From Cherax quadricarinatus (lineage: Eukaryota; Arthropoda; Malacostraca; Decapoda; Parastacidae), in contig NC_091312.1 of assembly GCF_038502225.1 (NCBI RefSeq), positions 35,241,982 to 35,305,981 on the forward strand: 64,000 bases of DNA. The letters are read 5' to 3'. The translations under genes and the position numbers were made by a program. Within the stretch, counting starts at the first letter, position 1. Every line of letters begins with the position of its first letter. Shown here piece after piece: positions 34,636-45,137 of the stretch. A model generated the notes under the pieces. It did no database searches. It was given only the letters and a program-made list of their open reading frames with translations, and was not told where the DNA came from.

Positions 34636-36561
34636 ATGGCAGCCCTAGTCCATGAACCTGCTACCCCCGGGCCCCTTCTTGATACCGCACCCCGTTCTGA
34701 CCCCGCCTCGTCTTTGGACCACTCTTTGGACACTCCTCATGCCTCTGTACCTCTTGCCGGTGCTGTTTCCTCACCCGCTTCAGGTACTGAGGCCTCGACT
34801 GACTCCTTCGATTTATCTGACCTTCGCTCTCCTCTGACTATGCTTCCGGCCTCTCCCTCTACGGTGCGGCAATTTTCGAATCGCCAGCCCGTTCCACGTC
34901 GGACCAACTCTGGTCCCACGCCTAAACGACAACGACAATTACCTGCTGATGATACTTCTCCACCTTCTCGTTCTTCTCAGAAAAGATCGACACGTCCTTC
35001 ACTACCTTTCCACGCTCAGTTTCAGACCGCACAATGGACTAAATTCTTCACTTTACGACCGACTTCCTCTACTGCCTATCTTTCTGACCACAGTATTGGC
35101 AAGGCACTCCTATGCCATGTTGGTAAAGATATTTCTTTTCATGCTCTTAAGAGCGGTACGCGCATCGTCACCATACAGAATGCTACCCAGGCTCATGAGC
35201 TTTCTCGTCTTTCCCATATCGATACTGTTCCTGTAACTATTGAAAAGCATCATTCCCTCAATTCTTGTAGTGGTACCATCATTCTGCCCCATACCATAGT
35301 TCAACAAAATTTCCAGACATGTGGCACTGACATTCTTGAACAGCTGGAACTCCAAGATCTCCCAATCCTCAAGGTAGACACTTACGTTCTTCCTGCCCGC
35401 GGGCGGAGACGATACCCTAGCAATGTGGCTCGTTTAACTTTTGACAGCCGTGAACTCCCATCCTCAGTTTATGTAGCAGGACATCAGTTACAAGTTCGAA
35501 AGGTGATCCCTACACCGCAACAGTGTAGAAATTGCTGGCGATTTGGCTATCCAGCGAAATATTGCAGATCTATCGCCGAATGCCCAATCTGTGGTGCCGA
35601 TGACCATTCTAATACATCTTGCAACCGACCTCCCTCTTGCCTTAATTGTCATAAGGCTCACCCTTCGTACTCTCGCCATTGTCAAGTCTACTTAAACGAG
35701 CGGGAAATCCGTTACCTCAAAGAGGCAGAAGGTCTCCCTTATGCCATGGCAGTTTCTCATCTCCGCCTCCAAGGGAGACTACCTCGTGTTTCTTATTCCC
35801 GTGTTTCAAAACGTCCCCCCACTTCTGGTATCCCATCTTCTGCACCCACCTCTGTGGTTACCTCTCCCATAGTCACTCCTGTAGCTAATTCTTTTGCTGT
35901 CCTCGGCTCAGACGTCCCTACTTCAATGTCTCAGTCTGATCTTGCTTCTTCGTGTTCTCTCTCACAAGCCTCAGTAGCGACGAGATCTTGTATGACACCT
36001 CCTCCCAATCGTCCCTCTACTTCTCAAAAGTCAAAAAAAGGTCCGTTAACACCTCCTACCCATCTTCCACCTCCTCATTTTCCCTTCCCTGTCTCTGTAC
36101 CTGGTTCTCCCCCTCTCACTGGCTCTGTTACAAGTGTAGAGGTTCACCCTCCTCCTCGTACTGTACCTTCCTCCCCTGTTCCCTCCCAAGTTTCTTCCTC
36201 TTCTGCCACCTCCCAGGTTTCTGCCTCTTCTGTCCCCTTCCACGCTTCTCCAGTTCCCTCCACCCTTCCGTCCCCCCCTACCTTGGTACAGTCCATTACA
36301 GTTCCAATCTTTACTCATCCTCCCCCTACCATTTCCGATATTGTCTCGCATACGACGTCTCTGAATTCTGAAACACTTGAAGCAATCTCTGAATATATTG
36401 CAGAGACCAAACCATCAATGGACACTGATCCACCCTCCGCTCCTTCTCTCTCCTCTACTCCATCTGCGCAACTCCTTTCTTCACAGCACACCGTTCCTTC
36501 GCTGCTTGAACGTTTTCCACTGCCTCTGCATGTGGACTTTTCTAACCCCTCTAGTCCGTAG
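34636..36561 (+). CDS. LINE F ORF1, Gag-like zinc-knuckle protein, intact
   Basis: 641 residues, start MAALVHEPATPG in the context ACCATGG. Ser/Pro/Thr-rich N-terminus (1-125), a folded middle with RRM-like character (about 130-290), then three consecutive zinc knuckles near residues 295-350: CRNCWRFGYPAKYC, CPICGADDHSNTSC and CLNCHKAHPSYSRHC. The first has Tyr where related ORF1s carry His (FGH), so it may not bind zinc. A long Pro/Ser-rich C-terminus (about 395-600) follows. Expected to coat LINE RNA in ribonucleoprotein particles. ORF2 begins 35 bp after its stop. Uninterrupted, unlike ORF2. Confidence 0.88.
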   Translation: MAALVHEPATPGPLLDTAPRSDPASSLDHSLDTPHASVPLAGAVSSPASGTEASTDSFDLSDLRSPLTMLPASPSTVRQFSNRQPVPRRTNSGPTPKRQRQLPADDTSPPSRSSQKRSTRPSLPFHAQFQTAQWTKFFTLRPTSSTAYLSDHSIGKALLCHVGKDISFHALKSGTRIVTIQNATQAHELSRLSHIDTVPVTIEKHHSLNSCSGTIILPHTIVQQNFQTCGTDILEQLELQDLPILKVDTYVLPARGRRRYPSNVARLTFDSRELPSSVYVAGHQLQVRKVIPTPQQCRNCWRFGYPAKYCRSIAECPICGADDHSNTSCNRPPSCLNCHKAHPSYSRHCQVYLNEREIRYLKEAEGLPYAMAVSHLRLQGRLPRVSYSRVSKRPPTSGIPSSAPTSVVTSPIVTPVANSFAVLGSDVPTSMSQSDLASSCSLSQASVATRSCMTPPPNRPSTSQKSKKGPLTPPTHLPPPHFPFPVSVPGSPPLTGSVTSVEVHPPPRTVPSSPVPSQVSSSSATSQVSASSVPFHASPVPSTLPSPPTLVQSITVPIFTHPPPTISDIVSHTTSLNSETLEAISEYIAETKPSMDTDPPSAPSLSSTPSAQLLSSQHTVPSLLERFPLPLHVDFSNPSSP

Positions 36562-36596
36562 GAACCCTTACCTGCGGATTTCAGGTATCTTCATCA

Positions 36597-39500
36597 TTGC
36601 CAATCATGGCCTATTTACAGTGGAAAATACGCAGCCTCAGGGGTAATCGGGGTGAGCTTCAGATGTTACTCTCCCAGCTTTCCCCTGTTGGTGTTTGCTT
36701 ACAGGAACCAAAATTACACTCTGCTGTTATTTCTCCCATCTCAGGCTATAATTTATTGTATTCTTCAGATCCTTTTCCTGATGGGACCTTTAATGAAAGT
36801 GCCCTTCTTCTACGCACTGATATTCCGTACCATCAGCTATTTGTTCGTACTTTGCTGCATTACACAGCAGCCCGTATCCACTTGCATAGGTGGTATACGC
36901 TCTGTTCTTTATATCTCTCTCCTTCTCGGGCATTATCTATTCTGGATATTGCCTTTCTTGTTTCATCATTACCACCACCGATTCTGTTACTCGGTGATTT
37001 TAATGCCCACCATTTCCTCTGGGGGGGGGGTCTCACTGTGATTCCCGTGGCATTCAGTTAGAGGCTTTTCTTGCCACCCACCCCCTCCATGTTTTAAATA
37101 CAGGTACTCACACCCATTTTGATCCTCGGACTCACACTCTCTCTTGCATCGATCTCTCAGTCTGCTCTTCCTCCGCCGCATTAGACTTCACTTGGTCTGT
37201 TCTTCCGGACTTATTTGACAGCGATCATTTCCCAATCATTCTTACTTCCCCTTCATATTCACCACCTCTTCGCATCCCACGCTGGCAATTTGATCAGGCA
37301 AATTGGAACCTTTACTCACACCTAACTGCTTTTAGAGAAGTTCCTTCTTCGTCCTCCATTGATGAGCTTTTACACCTCTTCTCGTCCTCCGTTTTAACTG
37401 CAGCTTCTCATTCTATACCCCAAACTTCGGGCAGGCATTCTCAGAAATGCGTGCCTTGGTGGTCTCCTACTTGTGCTCGTGCAGTACGTTTGAAACGCGC
37501 TGCATGGGGCAGGTACCGGTACAATAGAACCACAGAGAGACTTCTTGAATTTAAGCAGAAGCATGTGACCGCTCGCCGTGTCATCCGTGATGCTAAACAC
37601 ACTTGCTGGCGAGATTATGTCTCCACCATCACCTCTGCTTCCTCTATGAGTGCAGTCTGGAAAAAAAGTACGGAAACTGAGTTGTAAATATTCTCCTGAC
37701 CCGGCTCCTGTTCTGCGGGTTACCGGTGTTGATATAGCAAACCCACTAGATGTTGCCAATGAAATTGGCAATCATCTGGTCTGTATTTCTCAGGGACTCC
37801 ATCTATGCCCCTCATTTCTTTCCTCAAAGTCTGCCAGAGAGATAGCACCCTTGGACTTTTCTTCTCTCAGAGAAACAGTATAATGTGCCTTTTACACTTC
37901 AAGAACTGGAGGCAACACTCTCAGCTTGCCGATCATCGGCAGCTGGGCCCGACGACATTCATATTCGTATGCTACAACATTTACATCAGTCAGCCCTTGC
38001 AGTCCTATTACGCCTTTACAATCTTATTTGGTCACAAGGAGTTCTTCCACAGCTGTGGAAATCCGCCAATGTTCTCCCTTTCCGCAAACCAGGCACTACC
38101 GGACATGAAACCTCCCACTATCGTCCCATTGCTCTTACCAGTGCAGTTTGCAAAGTGATGGAACGCCTAGTAAATAGACGTTTAGTGTGGTATTTAGAGA
38201 CACACAACAGTCTCTCCACTTGTCAATATGGCTTTCGTAAGGGACGTTCTACCATAGACCCCTTACTACGCTTGGATACGTATGTTCGTAATGCCTTTGC
38301 GAATAACCACTCAGTTATTGCCATATTTTTTGACCTTGAGAAGGCATATGACACAACTTGGGCCTTCGAGGCAATCTACCATCCATCCTTAAGAACTTTT
38401 TAACTGACAGGCATTTCCGTGTTCGGGTTAATAATGTGCTCTCCCCGGACTTTATCCAAGCTGAAGGTGTCCCCCAGGGATGTGTTCTGAGCACAACACT
38501 TTTTCTCCTTGCTATTAATGATTTGGCCTCTAGTCTTCCATCAAATATTTGGTCATCACTCTATGTTGATGACTTCGCTATTGCCTGTGCAGGCGCTGAC
38601 TGTCACCTTATTACAGTTTCTCTCCAGCATGCAGTCGACCGTGTTTCCAATTGGGCCACCACACGTGGGTTTAAATTTTCCAGCACTAAAACCCACCAAA
38701 TTACTTTCACTAGACGCTCTGTCATCTCCGATCATCCTTTGTACCTCTATGGCTCCCGTATCCCTGAACGTGATACAGTCAAGTTTCTGGGCCTCCTCTT
38801 TGATCGTAGGTTATCCTGGAAACCTCACATTACCTCTCTGAAGGCAACTTGCCACAGCCGGCTGAACCTCCTTAAAACCCTTGCTCATCTTTCATGGGGA
38901 GCTGATCGTCGAACCCTCCTTCGCCTACATTCCACCCTTATCTTATCGAAACTTGATTATGGTGACCAGATCTATTCAGCGGCATCTCCTGCTACTCTCT
39001 CTAGCCTTAACCCCATTCATCACCAAGGATTACGTTTATGCCTTGGTGCTTTTCGCTCTTCCCCTGTCGAGAGCCTCTATGCAGAAGCGAATGTTCCATC
39101 CTTATCTGATCGCCGTGATGCCCATTGCCTTCGCTACTATGTATGCTCTCATGATCTCCGCAATCCTTCCATTTATAGAATGGTCACTGATATTAGTAGA
39201 CATTCTTTATTTGTTCGCCGCCCCTGTTTACTCCGTCCCTTCTCTCTTCGCTTTCATTCGCTCTTGTCTTCTCTTCAATTACCACCTTTCTATGTACATG
39301 TAGCATCTCACTTTTCCCTACCCCCCTGGGAAGTTCCAGCTGTTCGAGTCTGTTCTTTCTCTCTCCATTGCTCGAAAGCCCAACTGTCTACGGTCGCTTC
39401 CCGCTCTCATTTTCTTGACCACTTTCACTCTCATTCTCATGCCATTGCTGTGTACACAGATGGCTCTAAGTCTTCTGACGGCGTAGGATTCGCAGCAGTG

Positions 39501-40303
39501 TTTCCGGACAGCGTCGTACAAGGGCATTTACTATCTTCGGCTAGTACTTTTACTGCTGAATTGTATGCCATCCTTACAGCACTTATCCGTATATGCCTGT
39601 GTCATCATTTGTGGTTGTCTCAGACTCCCTTAGTGCTTTACAGGCTATACAGAAATTTGATACACCTCACCCCATAGTCCTCCATATCCAACTTTGGCTA
39701 CACCCTGGTCATGTTGACGTACAGGGCAATGAACAGGCAGACACTGCTGCGCGGTCAACAGTACATGACCTACCAGTTTCATGTAGAGGTATTCCATTTA
39801 CGGACTATTTTGCTGCAATATCTTCCCAACTTCACACCCGTTGGCAACAACGTTGGTCTACTATGCTCGGCAACAAACTTCAATCTATTAAACCGAGTAT
39901 AGGTTACTGGCCGTCTTCTTATCACCAGTGTCGAGGTTGGGAGACTACTCTCTCCCGTCTTCGCATTGGCCATACTCGTCTTACTCATGGATATCTCATG
40001 GAGAGACGCCCTGCTCCTCCCTATGAGAATTGCCAAGTTCCATTATCAGTCAGCCACATTCTGTTGGACTGCCCACTTTATCAACAAGCACGCAGAATTT
40101 ACCTCCGTCGTCGTCTTCGCTCTGCTGCTCTCTCTTTACCTTCCCTTCTCGCTGATGGACCCACCTTTCATCCAGACTCTCTCATTGACTTTTTGATAAC
40201 TGACTTCACAAATTCTGATACCTTCAGCCCTTTCTACTTCAAACTCTTGCTACCCTCTACCCCCGTACTATCCCCTGCCCTGCTGTTTTCTGTAACCTAC
40301 TGA
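36597..40303 (+). pseudogene. LINE F ORF2: endonuclease, RT and RNase H, frameshifted
   Basis: Begins at 36597 or at the overlapping 36606 ATG. Endonuclease: GVCLQEPKL (Glu), LLLGDFNAHHFLWG (GDFN), SCIDLSV, FDSDHFPIIL (SDH). Frameshift in the G-run 37021-37030, others near 37670, 37885, 38370 and 39600. RT: SSAAGPDDIHIRML, YRPIALTSAVCKVMERLVNR, YGFRKGRSTIDPLL, FFDLEKAYDTTW (motif A), EGVPQGCVLSTTLF (motif B), SLYVDDFAI (YVDD), TVKFLGLLFDRRLSW. RNase H: VYTDGSKSSDGVG, TAELYAI, VVSDSLSALQAI, GNEQADTAARS; all four catalytic acidic residues are visible. C-terminal Cys/His region near 39990-40080 (SHILLDCPLY). The number of frame breaks says the copy is dead, but every motif survives. Confidence 0.9.
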
Positions 40304-40698
40304 TCATCCCTCCTCCCTTCTGCCATCCAATACCCTCGCTTCCTTCCCTACCCTGCAGCGCTGTATAGCCCTTGTGGCTTAGCGCTTCTTTTTGATTATA
40401 ATAATAATAATAATATAACTTATTTTAGCATAGATATATATAGTGACACAGGAGTGTCAAGAAAGTTGTACCCTGTGTAGGGTTACGAATTATTATTTAT
40501 TTTACAAAGATGTTACAATAAAAAATTATTAGCATGTATATATTATCAGATGTTTATTTACAAAATACCTCTAGACCAAAGATAGTTGCTTTTTATACAA
40601 TATTAAAGATTAATTTATTTTAACGTGTATTTATGAATCCCGAACTCTTTATTACAAAATGAGTAACTTACCATCTAAAAATCACTTGTTTTGTAATA

Positions 40699-41705
40699 GA
40701 CGGTCACCTTGACAATGGGGTAGGGTGGACGGTCACCTTGACAATGGGGTAGGGTGGACGGTCACCTTGACAATGGGGTAGGGTGGACGGTCACCTTGAC
40801 AGTGGGGTAGGGTGGACGGTCACCTTGACAGTGGGCGAGGATGGACGGTCACCTTGACAATGGGGCAGGATGGACGGTCACCTTGACAATGGGGTAGAGT
40901 GGACGGTCACCTTGACAATGGGCGAGGATGGACGGTCACCTTGACAATGGGGTAGGGTGGACGGTCACCTTGACAATGGGGTAGGGTGGACGGTCACCTT
41001 GACAGTGGGCGAGGATGGACGGTCACCTTGACAATGGGGCAGGATGGACGGTCACCTTGACAATGGGGTAGAGTGGACGGTCACCTTGACAATGGGCGAG
41101 GATGGACGGTCACCTTGACAATGGGGTAGGGTGGACGGTCACCTTAATAGGGCAGGATGGACTGTCACCTTGAAAATGGCCATGATGGATGGACACATTG
41201 ACAATGGGCCAGGAAGGATGGACTGTCACCTTGACAATGGTCCATGATGGACTGTCACCTTGGCAGTGGGCCATGATGGACGGTCACCTTGACAGTGGGC
41301 CATGATGGACTGTCACCTTGACAGTGGGCCATGATGGACTGTCACCTTGACAGTGGGCCATGATGGACTGTCACCTTGACAATGGGTAGGATGGATGGCC
41401 ACCTTGACAATGGGGCAGGATAGATGGTCACCTTGACAATGGGCCATGATTGACGGTCATCTTGACAATGGGCGAGGATGGACTGTCACCTTGACGATGG
41501 GGCAGGATAGATGGTCACCTTGACAATGGGGCAGGATAGATGGTCACCTTGACAATGGGCCAGGATGGACGGTCACCTTGACAATGGGCCAGGATGGACG
41601 GTCACCTTGACAATGGGCCAGGATGGACGGTCACCTTGACAATGGGCCAGGATGGATGGTTACCTTGACAATGGGCCAGGATGGACGGTTTTTTGACAAT
41701 GGGCC
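40699..41705. repeat. 29-bp minisatellite array, fourth segment with higher-order unit
   Basis: About 34 units. Unit variants from ~40820 to ~41140 recur in the order AGTGGGCGAGGAT, GGGGCAGGAT, GGGGTAGAGT, GGGCGAGGAT, GGGGTAGGGT, GGGGTAGGGT, then the same series again, giving a six-unit (174-bp) higher-order period. Later units are GGGCCATGAT and GGGCCAGGAT types. Confidence 0.95.
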
Positions 41706-41966
41706 AGGATGGCCCATTGTCAAGGTGACAATTGACCATCCTGGCCCTGATCCACTTTTAGGAAAGTAACGCAACGATGAGGTGGCCATCCATCCTGGCC
41801 CATTGTCAAGGTGACCAACCATCCTGGCCCATTGTCAAGGTGACCAACCATCCTGGCCCATTGTCAAGGTGACCGTCCATCCTGAAGGATGGACGGTCAC
41901 CTTAACAATGGGCCAGGATGGATGGCCACCTCATCCTTGAGTTACTTTCCAAAAAGTTGGTTTTGG
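41706..41966. repeat. Inverted duplication at the minisatellite edge
   Basis: From 41711 the repeat unit is reversed (GGCCCATTGTCAAGG). It is followed by a piece of non-satellite flank (about 41752-41790: AGGAAAGTAACGCAACGATG), more reversed units to 41882, a sharp centre at CCATCCTGAAGGATGG, then forward units and the same flank in forward orientation (about 41925-41966: CATCCTTGAGTTACTTTCC). The right arm has fewer units than the left. The result is a long near-palindrome. Confidence 0.85.
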
Positions 41967-42182
41967 TGAATAAATAGGTCTATGAAAACAAACATATGGC
42001 AAATAATATTCCTTTTCTCCATAAATTCTAAGTGATAAATAAACAAATACATAGTTAAATAAATGTATCTAGTCAGTGGATAACTTTAATGATGTTATAA
42101 AAGCTAGCCAGGAAATGTTCAACAAAGAGTGAACTCTCATAAGACTATGTTCAAATGTTGAAATAACATGTATCTTTCTTAC
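41967..42182 (-). other. Unique AT-rich sequence (possible intron)
   Basis: No repeat or frame recognised. If the exon at 42183-42266 is real, this is the start of the downstream intron on the minus strand. Confidence 0.35.
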
Positions 42183-42266
42183 CTTGTTTTTATAAAACTC
42201 GACAAGATCTTCCGCTCCTGCCCTGGTGAGCTGAATCCAACGTAGATTTGTTAGTCGTTCTACAAC
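42183..42266 (-). CDS. Candidate host-gene exon, 2-hydroxyacid dehydrogenase-like
   Basis: Minus-strand 84-bp segment encoding 28 codons with both splice sites in phase 0: acceptor TATAACTTTAG before GTT GTA GAA, donor AAG|GTAAGAAAG after TAT AAA AAC AAG. Just upstream of the acceptor is a pyrimidine-containing CCGCCTCTC stretch, and an in-frame TAG forms the acceptor itself, so the frame cannot simply extend upstream. The peptide includes LTNLRWIQLTRAGAEDLVEF, resembling the N(L)RW.Q.T.AG.E.L segment in the substrate-binding domain of D-isomer-specific 2-hydroxyacid dehydrogenases. It matches none of the retroelements here. Neighbouring exons would lie beyond the window or beyond repeats. 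The exon call is moderate and the family call is tentative, from a 28-residue pattern only. Confidence 0.42.
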
Positions 42267-42289
42267 CTAAAGTTATATTGAGAGGCGGT

Positions 42290-42505
42290 CCATCTTAGTA
42301 CATTTTCTTGAATATACTAATATTAATACTATTACCAACATTAACACTAATATTAGTGTTAATAAAAATACTAGCATTAACATTATCATTTTTATTAATA
42401 CTAACACATTAGCATTTATACTGATTCTAATACTAACACTAATAAAAACAATAACACTTTTAATACTAGTTCCAATAATACTACTACTAATAATTCTAAT
42501 GCTGA
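42290..42505. repeat. AT-rich degenerate ACTAAT-type simple repeat
   Basis: Interleaved AATACTAACACTAATA-like triplets and hexamers. Similar sequence reappears after LINE D at 47660-47680, suggesting LINE D inserted in this tract. Confidence 0.75.
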
Positions 42506-42574
42506 GGCCAGTGGTCACCTGCGGTCATACCTGCCTAAGCTCTTGCGAGTTAGCGTAGGCTGTTACCAAGCACC

Positions 42575-43405
42575 ATGGCTTGTTGTAGTGTTTTAGAATC
42601 CCAGGTTCAAGTGTTGAAGGAGATTCTACTTCTTCACGAGGAAAATGGGAGGCTGAAGCTTCGCATAGATGAGTTTGGGAGCGAGTGAGAAGGATTTAGC
42701 TGGTAAGGTAGGAATGGTCACCAGCAGTGATAGTGGCAGCCGCTTTAAGTGGCAAGTGGTTCACAGTTCAGGAAGAAGGAAGATGAGAGAGAAGATGTGA
42801 AGGAAAGAAATCGATTCTGTTCTCCAAGACGAGTGTACTTCAGTGGTTAGTGAGGTTGAAGGTACCACTCATTCCCCTGCTAATCAAGGTAAGAATATTT
42901 TAATAGTAGGAGATTCTCAGGTAAGAAATATGGACCATGCATTTTGTAACAGACAGAGAAAGGTCAGACAGTGTGTGTCTTCCTGGAGCTGGTGTTGGTG
43001 ACAGTGAGCACGTTGGATAATATTATGGCAGGTAATGGGAACAAGCCCATTATCTGTCTTTGTGCTGGGGGTAATGACATTGGGAAGGGCAAGAGAGAGG
43101 AGCTGCTGGATAAGTACAGGTCAGCTATAGAAGTAGCTAGGTCTAAGGGAGGGATCCCAGTCATATGTAGCATCTTGCCTAGAAAGGAGTGGGCAATGAA
43201 TGGATGTCTAGGGCAATTGGTATAAATTACTGGCTAGACAGGTACTGCAAGGAACTTGCAATCCCGTTCATTGATAACTGGGGCCTATTCTTTGGCAAAT
43301 GTGATATGTATGCAAGGGATGGGGTTCATCTCTGGGGATGGAGTGGCTGCATTAGCTAGTTCACTTCAGAGGGTAATTGATGACTTGTCTAGGAATTTAA
43401 ACTGA
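42575..43405 (+). pseudogene. LINE D ORF1: coiled-coil and SGNH-esterase-like domain, broken
   Basis: Start ATG 42575 gives MACCSVLESQVQVLKEILLL, then EENGRLKLRIDEF, a short heptad-like coiled coil, then a stop; the intervening region is degenerate. From about 42895 an SGNH hydrolase pattern is readable: ILIVGDSQVRNMDHAF (block I GDS), CVCLPGAGVGDSE across a frameshift near 42975, ICLCAGGNDIGKGKREELL (GGND block), VARSKGGIPVICSILPR, AIPFIDNWGLFFGKCDMYA and ARDGVHL (Asp-His block). Ser, Asn, Asp and His catalytic positions are all recognisable, although frameshifts (near 43205 and 43335) break the chain. Esterase domains are known in ORF1 of some CR1 elements, where their function is unclear. 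Confidence 0.75.
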
Positions 43406-45137
43406 TATATTATAGATGTATGGGTGTTTGTGGGAAACAATCAGGCTGCAGCATTAGGGTAAAAAACAGCAGTTATTACCGGGATACCTCAGGGATATGT
43501 TTAAAAGACAATATTCAAAATAAAGTTACTAGTAATGGTAAATCAACTGATCAACAGACACAGTAGAGGGCAACGAGTGACTAGCTCCCTTAAGATTTAC
43601 TATACAAATAGTAGAAGTCTAAGAAATAAGATAGATGATTATGATTACTTGCAAGTGTAGGCAATATAGATATTATTGGTATAACAGAGACCTGGTTCAA
43701 CCTGAAAGATAGCGAAATGCCTTCTGAATCCAACATACAGGGTTATAAACTATTCCACACTGATAGGGTCAACAGGAGGGGTGGTGGTGTGGCGATGTAT
43801 GTCAGAGAAAATTTAAATTGTTATCTTAGACATGATATAAGGTTAGAAACATCGAACACAGAATCTGTTTGCCTACAGTTTCTCGAGGGACGTGACAAAT
43901 TTATTTTGGGTGTGATTTATAAAGTCTAGTGACTTTCTTGATACGGTTCATGATTGCTTTTTAGAACAGGTTGTGACAGAACCAACTAGAGGAAACAATC
44001 TGCTTGACTTGGTTCTTGCCAACAAAGATTCACTAATTAATAATCTTGAGGTTAATGATGAGCTTGAGGAAAGTGATCACAAATCACTTAGTTTTAATAT
44101 ATCATGGAATTACCCAGATAACTGCAATCAAATCTCTGTCCCAGATTTTCGCTTGGCCGACTTCATGGGACTGAAAAATTACCTGGGTGGGCTAAACTGG
44201 GATGTCCTGACTATGGGTCAGGTAGGTGATCTTGGTTGCCAATATGACGTTTTTCGGAGCATAGTTCTAGCTGCCCAGACAACTTTTGTTCCGAGTAGAG
44301 AAATTAGATCTTACAAAAATTATCCCAAATGGATGAACAATAGATTAAAACATCTCATTGGTCAAAAGAGAGGCATATATAGGCGTATCAAAAGAGGGGA
44401 TGGACAGTTAAGAAATCAATATACTCAATTAGAGAAAGAAAGAAAGAAAAGAATAAGAAAAGCAAAAAGGGATTATGAGGCTAAGGTCGCAAGGGATTCA
44501 AAGACTAACCCAAAAGGGTTCTTTCAGGTATACAGAAGTAAGATTAGGGACAAGACTGGCCCACTTAAGAGTAACTCTGGTCAGATCACTGACAGTGATA
44601 AGGAATATGTGTGAAATTCTCAATACCTACTTCCTCTCAGTTTTCACCCAGGAAAATACTAGCAATATTACTGAAATAATAGATTATGTAGAACAGAATA
44701 ATAAACTATGTACGATTGCGGTAACTAGTAACATGGTCCATAGACAAATAGAAAAACTAAAACCTAACAAATCCCCAGGCCCTGATGAACTGTTTGCAAG
44801 GGTGTTAAAGGAATGTAAAGAGGAACTTAACATTCATTTGGCTAATCTTTTTAACATATCACTACAAACTGGCATAGTGCCTGATAAGTGGAAAATGGCA
44901 AATGTAATACCCATTTACAAGGCAGGTGACAGGTCCTTGGCTTAGAACTATAGACCAATAAGCCTTACCTCCATAGTGGGAAAATTTATGGAATCAATAA
45001 TTGCCGAAGCAATTCGTAGCCATCTTGATAGGCACAGATTGATTAATGAATCTCAACACAGTTTTACAAAGGGGCGTTCCTGTCTTACGAATTTACTAAT
45101 TCTTTTCACTAAGGTGTTTGAGGAGGTAGATCATGGT

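Larger units (their letters stand above)
33890..40413 (+). mobile_element. I-like LINE F with RNase H, full length
   Basis: 6.5 kb flanked by a 13-bp duplication TATAACTTATTTT (33877-33889 and 40414-40426). 5' UTR 33890-34635, intact ORF1, broken ORF2 (endonuclease, RT, RNase H), and a 3' end TAGCGCTTC...GATTATAATAATAATAA. A (TAA)n-type tail plus an RNase H domain point to the I superfamily. A 162-bp element at 46733-46894 shares both ends. Confidence 0.92.
32624..40698. mobile_element. Candidate solo LTR (~1.2 kb) carrying two younger insertions
   Basis: Starts TGTTACGGCC and ends TTTTGTAATA (imperfect inverted ends TGTTAC/GTAATA). GACGG flanks both sides (32619-32623 and 40699-40703), a 5-bp duplication that keeps the minisatellite in phase. 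After subtracting the 295-bp element and LINE F the remaining ~1.24 kb contains no frame. TGTTAC...GTAACA ends and 5-bp duplications are usual for Gypsy and BEL LTRs; the family is not resolved. Confidence 0.62.

Noticed and set aside
35110..36351. Other-frame and antisense frames across LINE F ORF1 (95, 69, 139, 81, 101 codons)
   Set aside because: Shadows of the C/T-rich ORF1; they contain no motifs.
33890..40413. Retrovirus or LTR element because of the RT plus RNase H combination
   Set aside because: There are no LTRs, protease or integrase; an endonuclease with GDFN/SDH, a (TAA)n tail and a 13-bp duplication define an I-type LINE.
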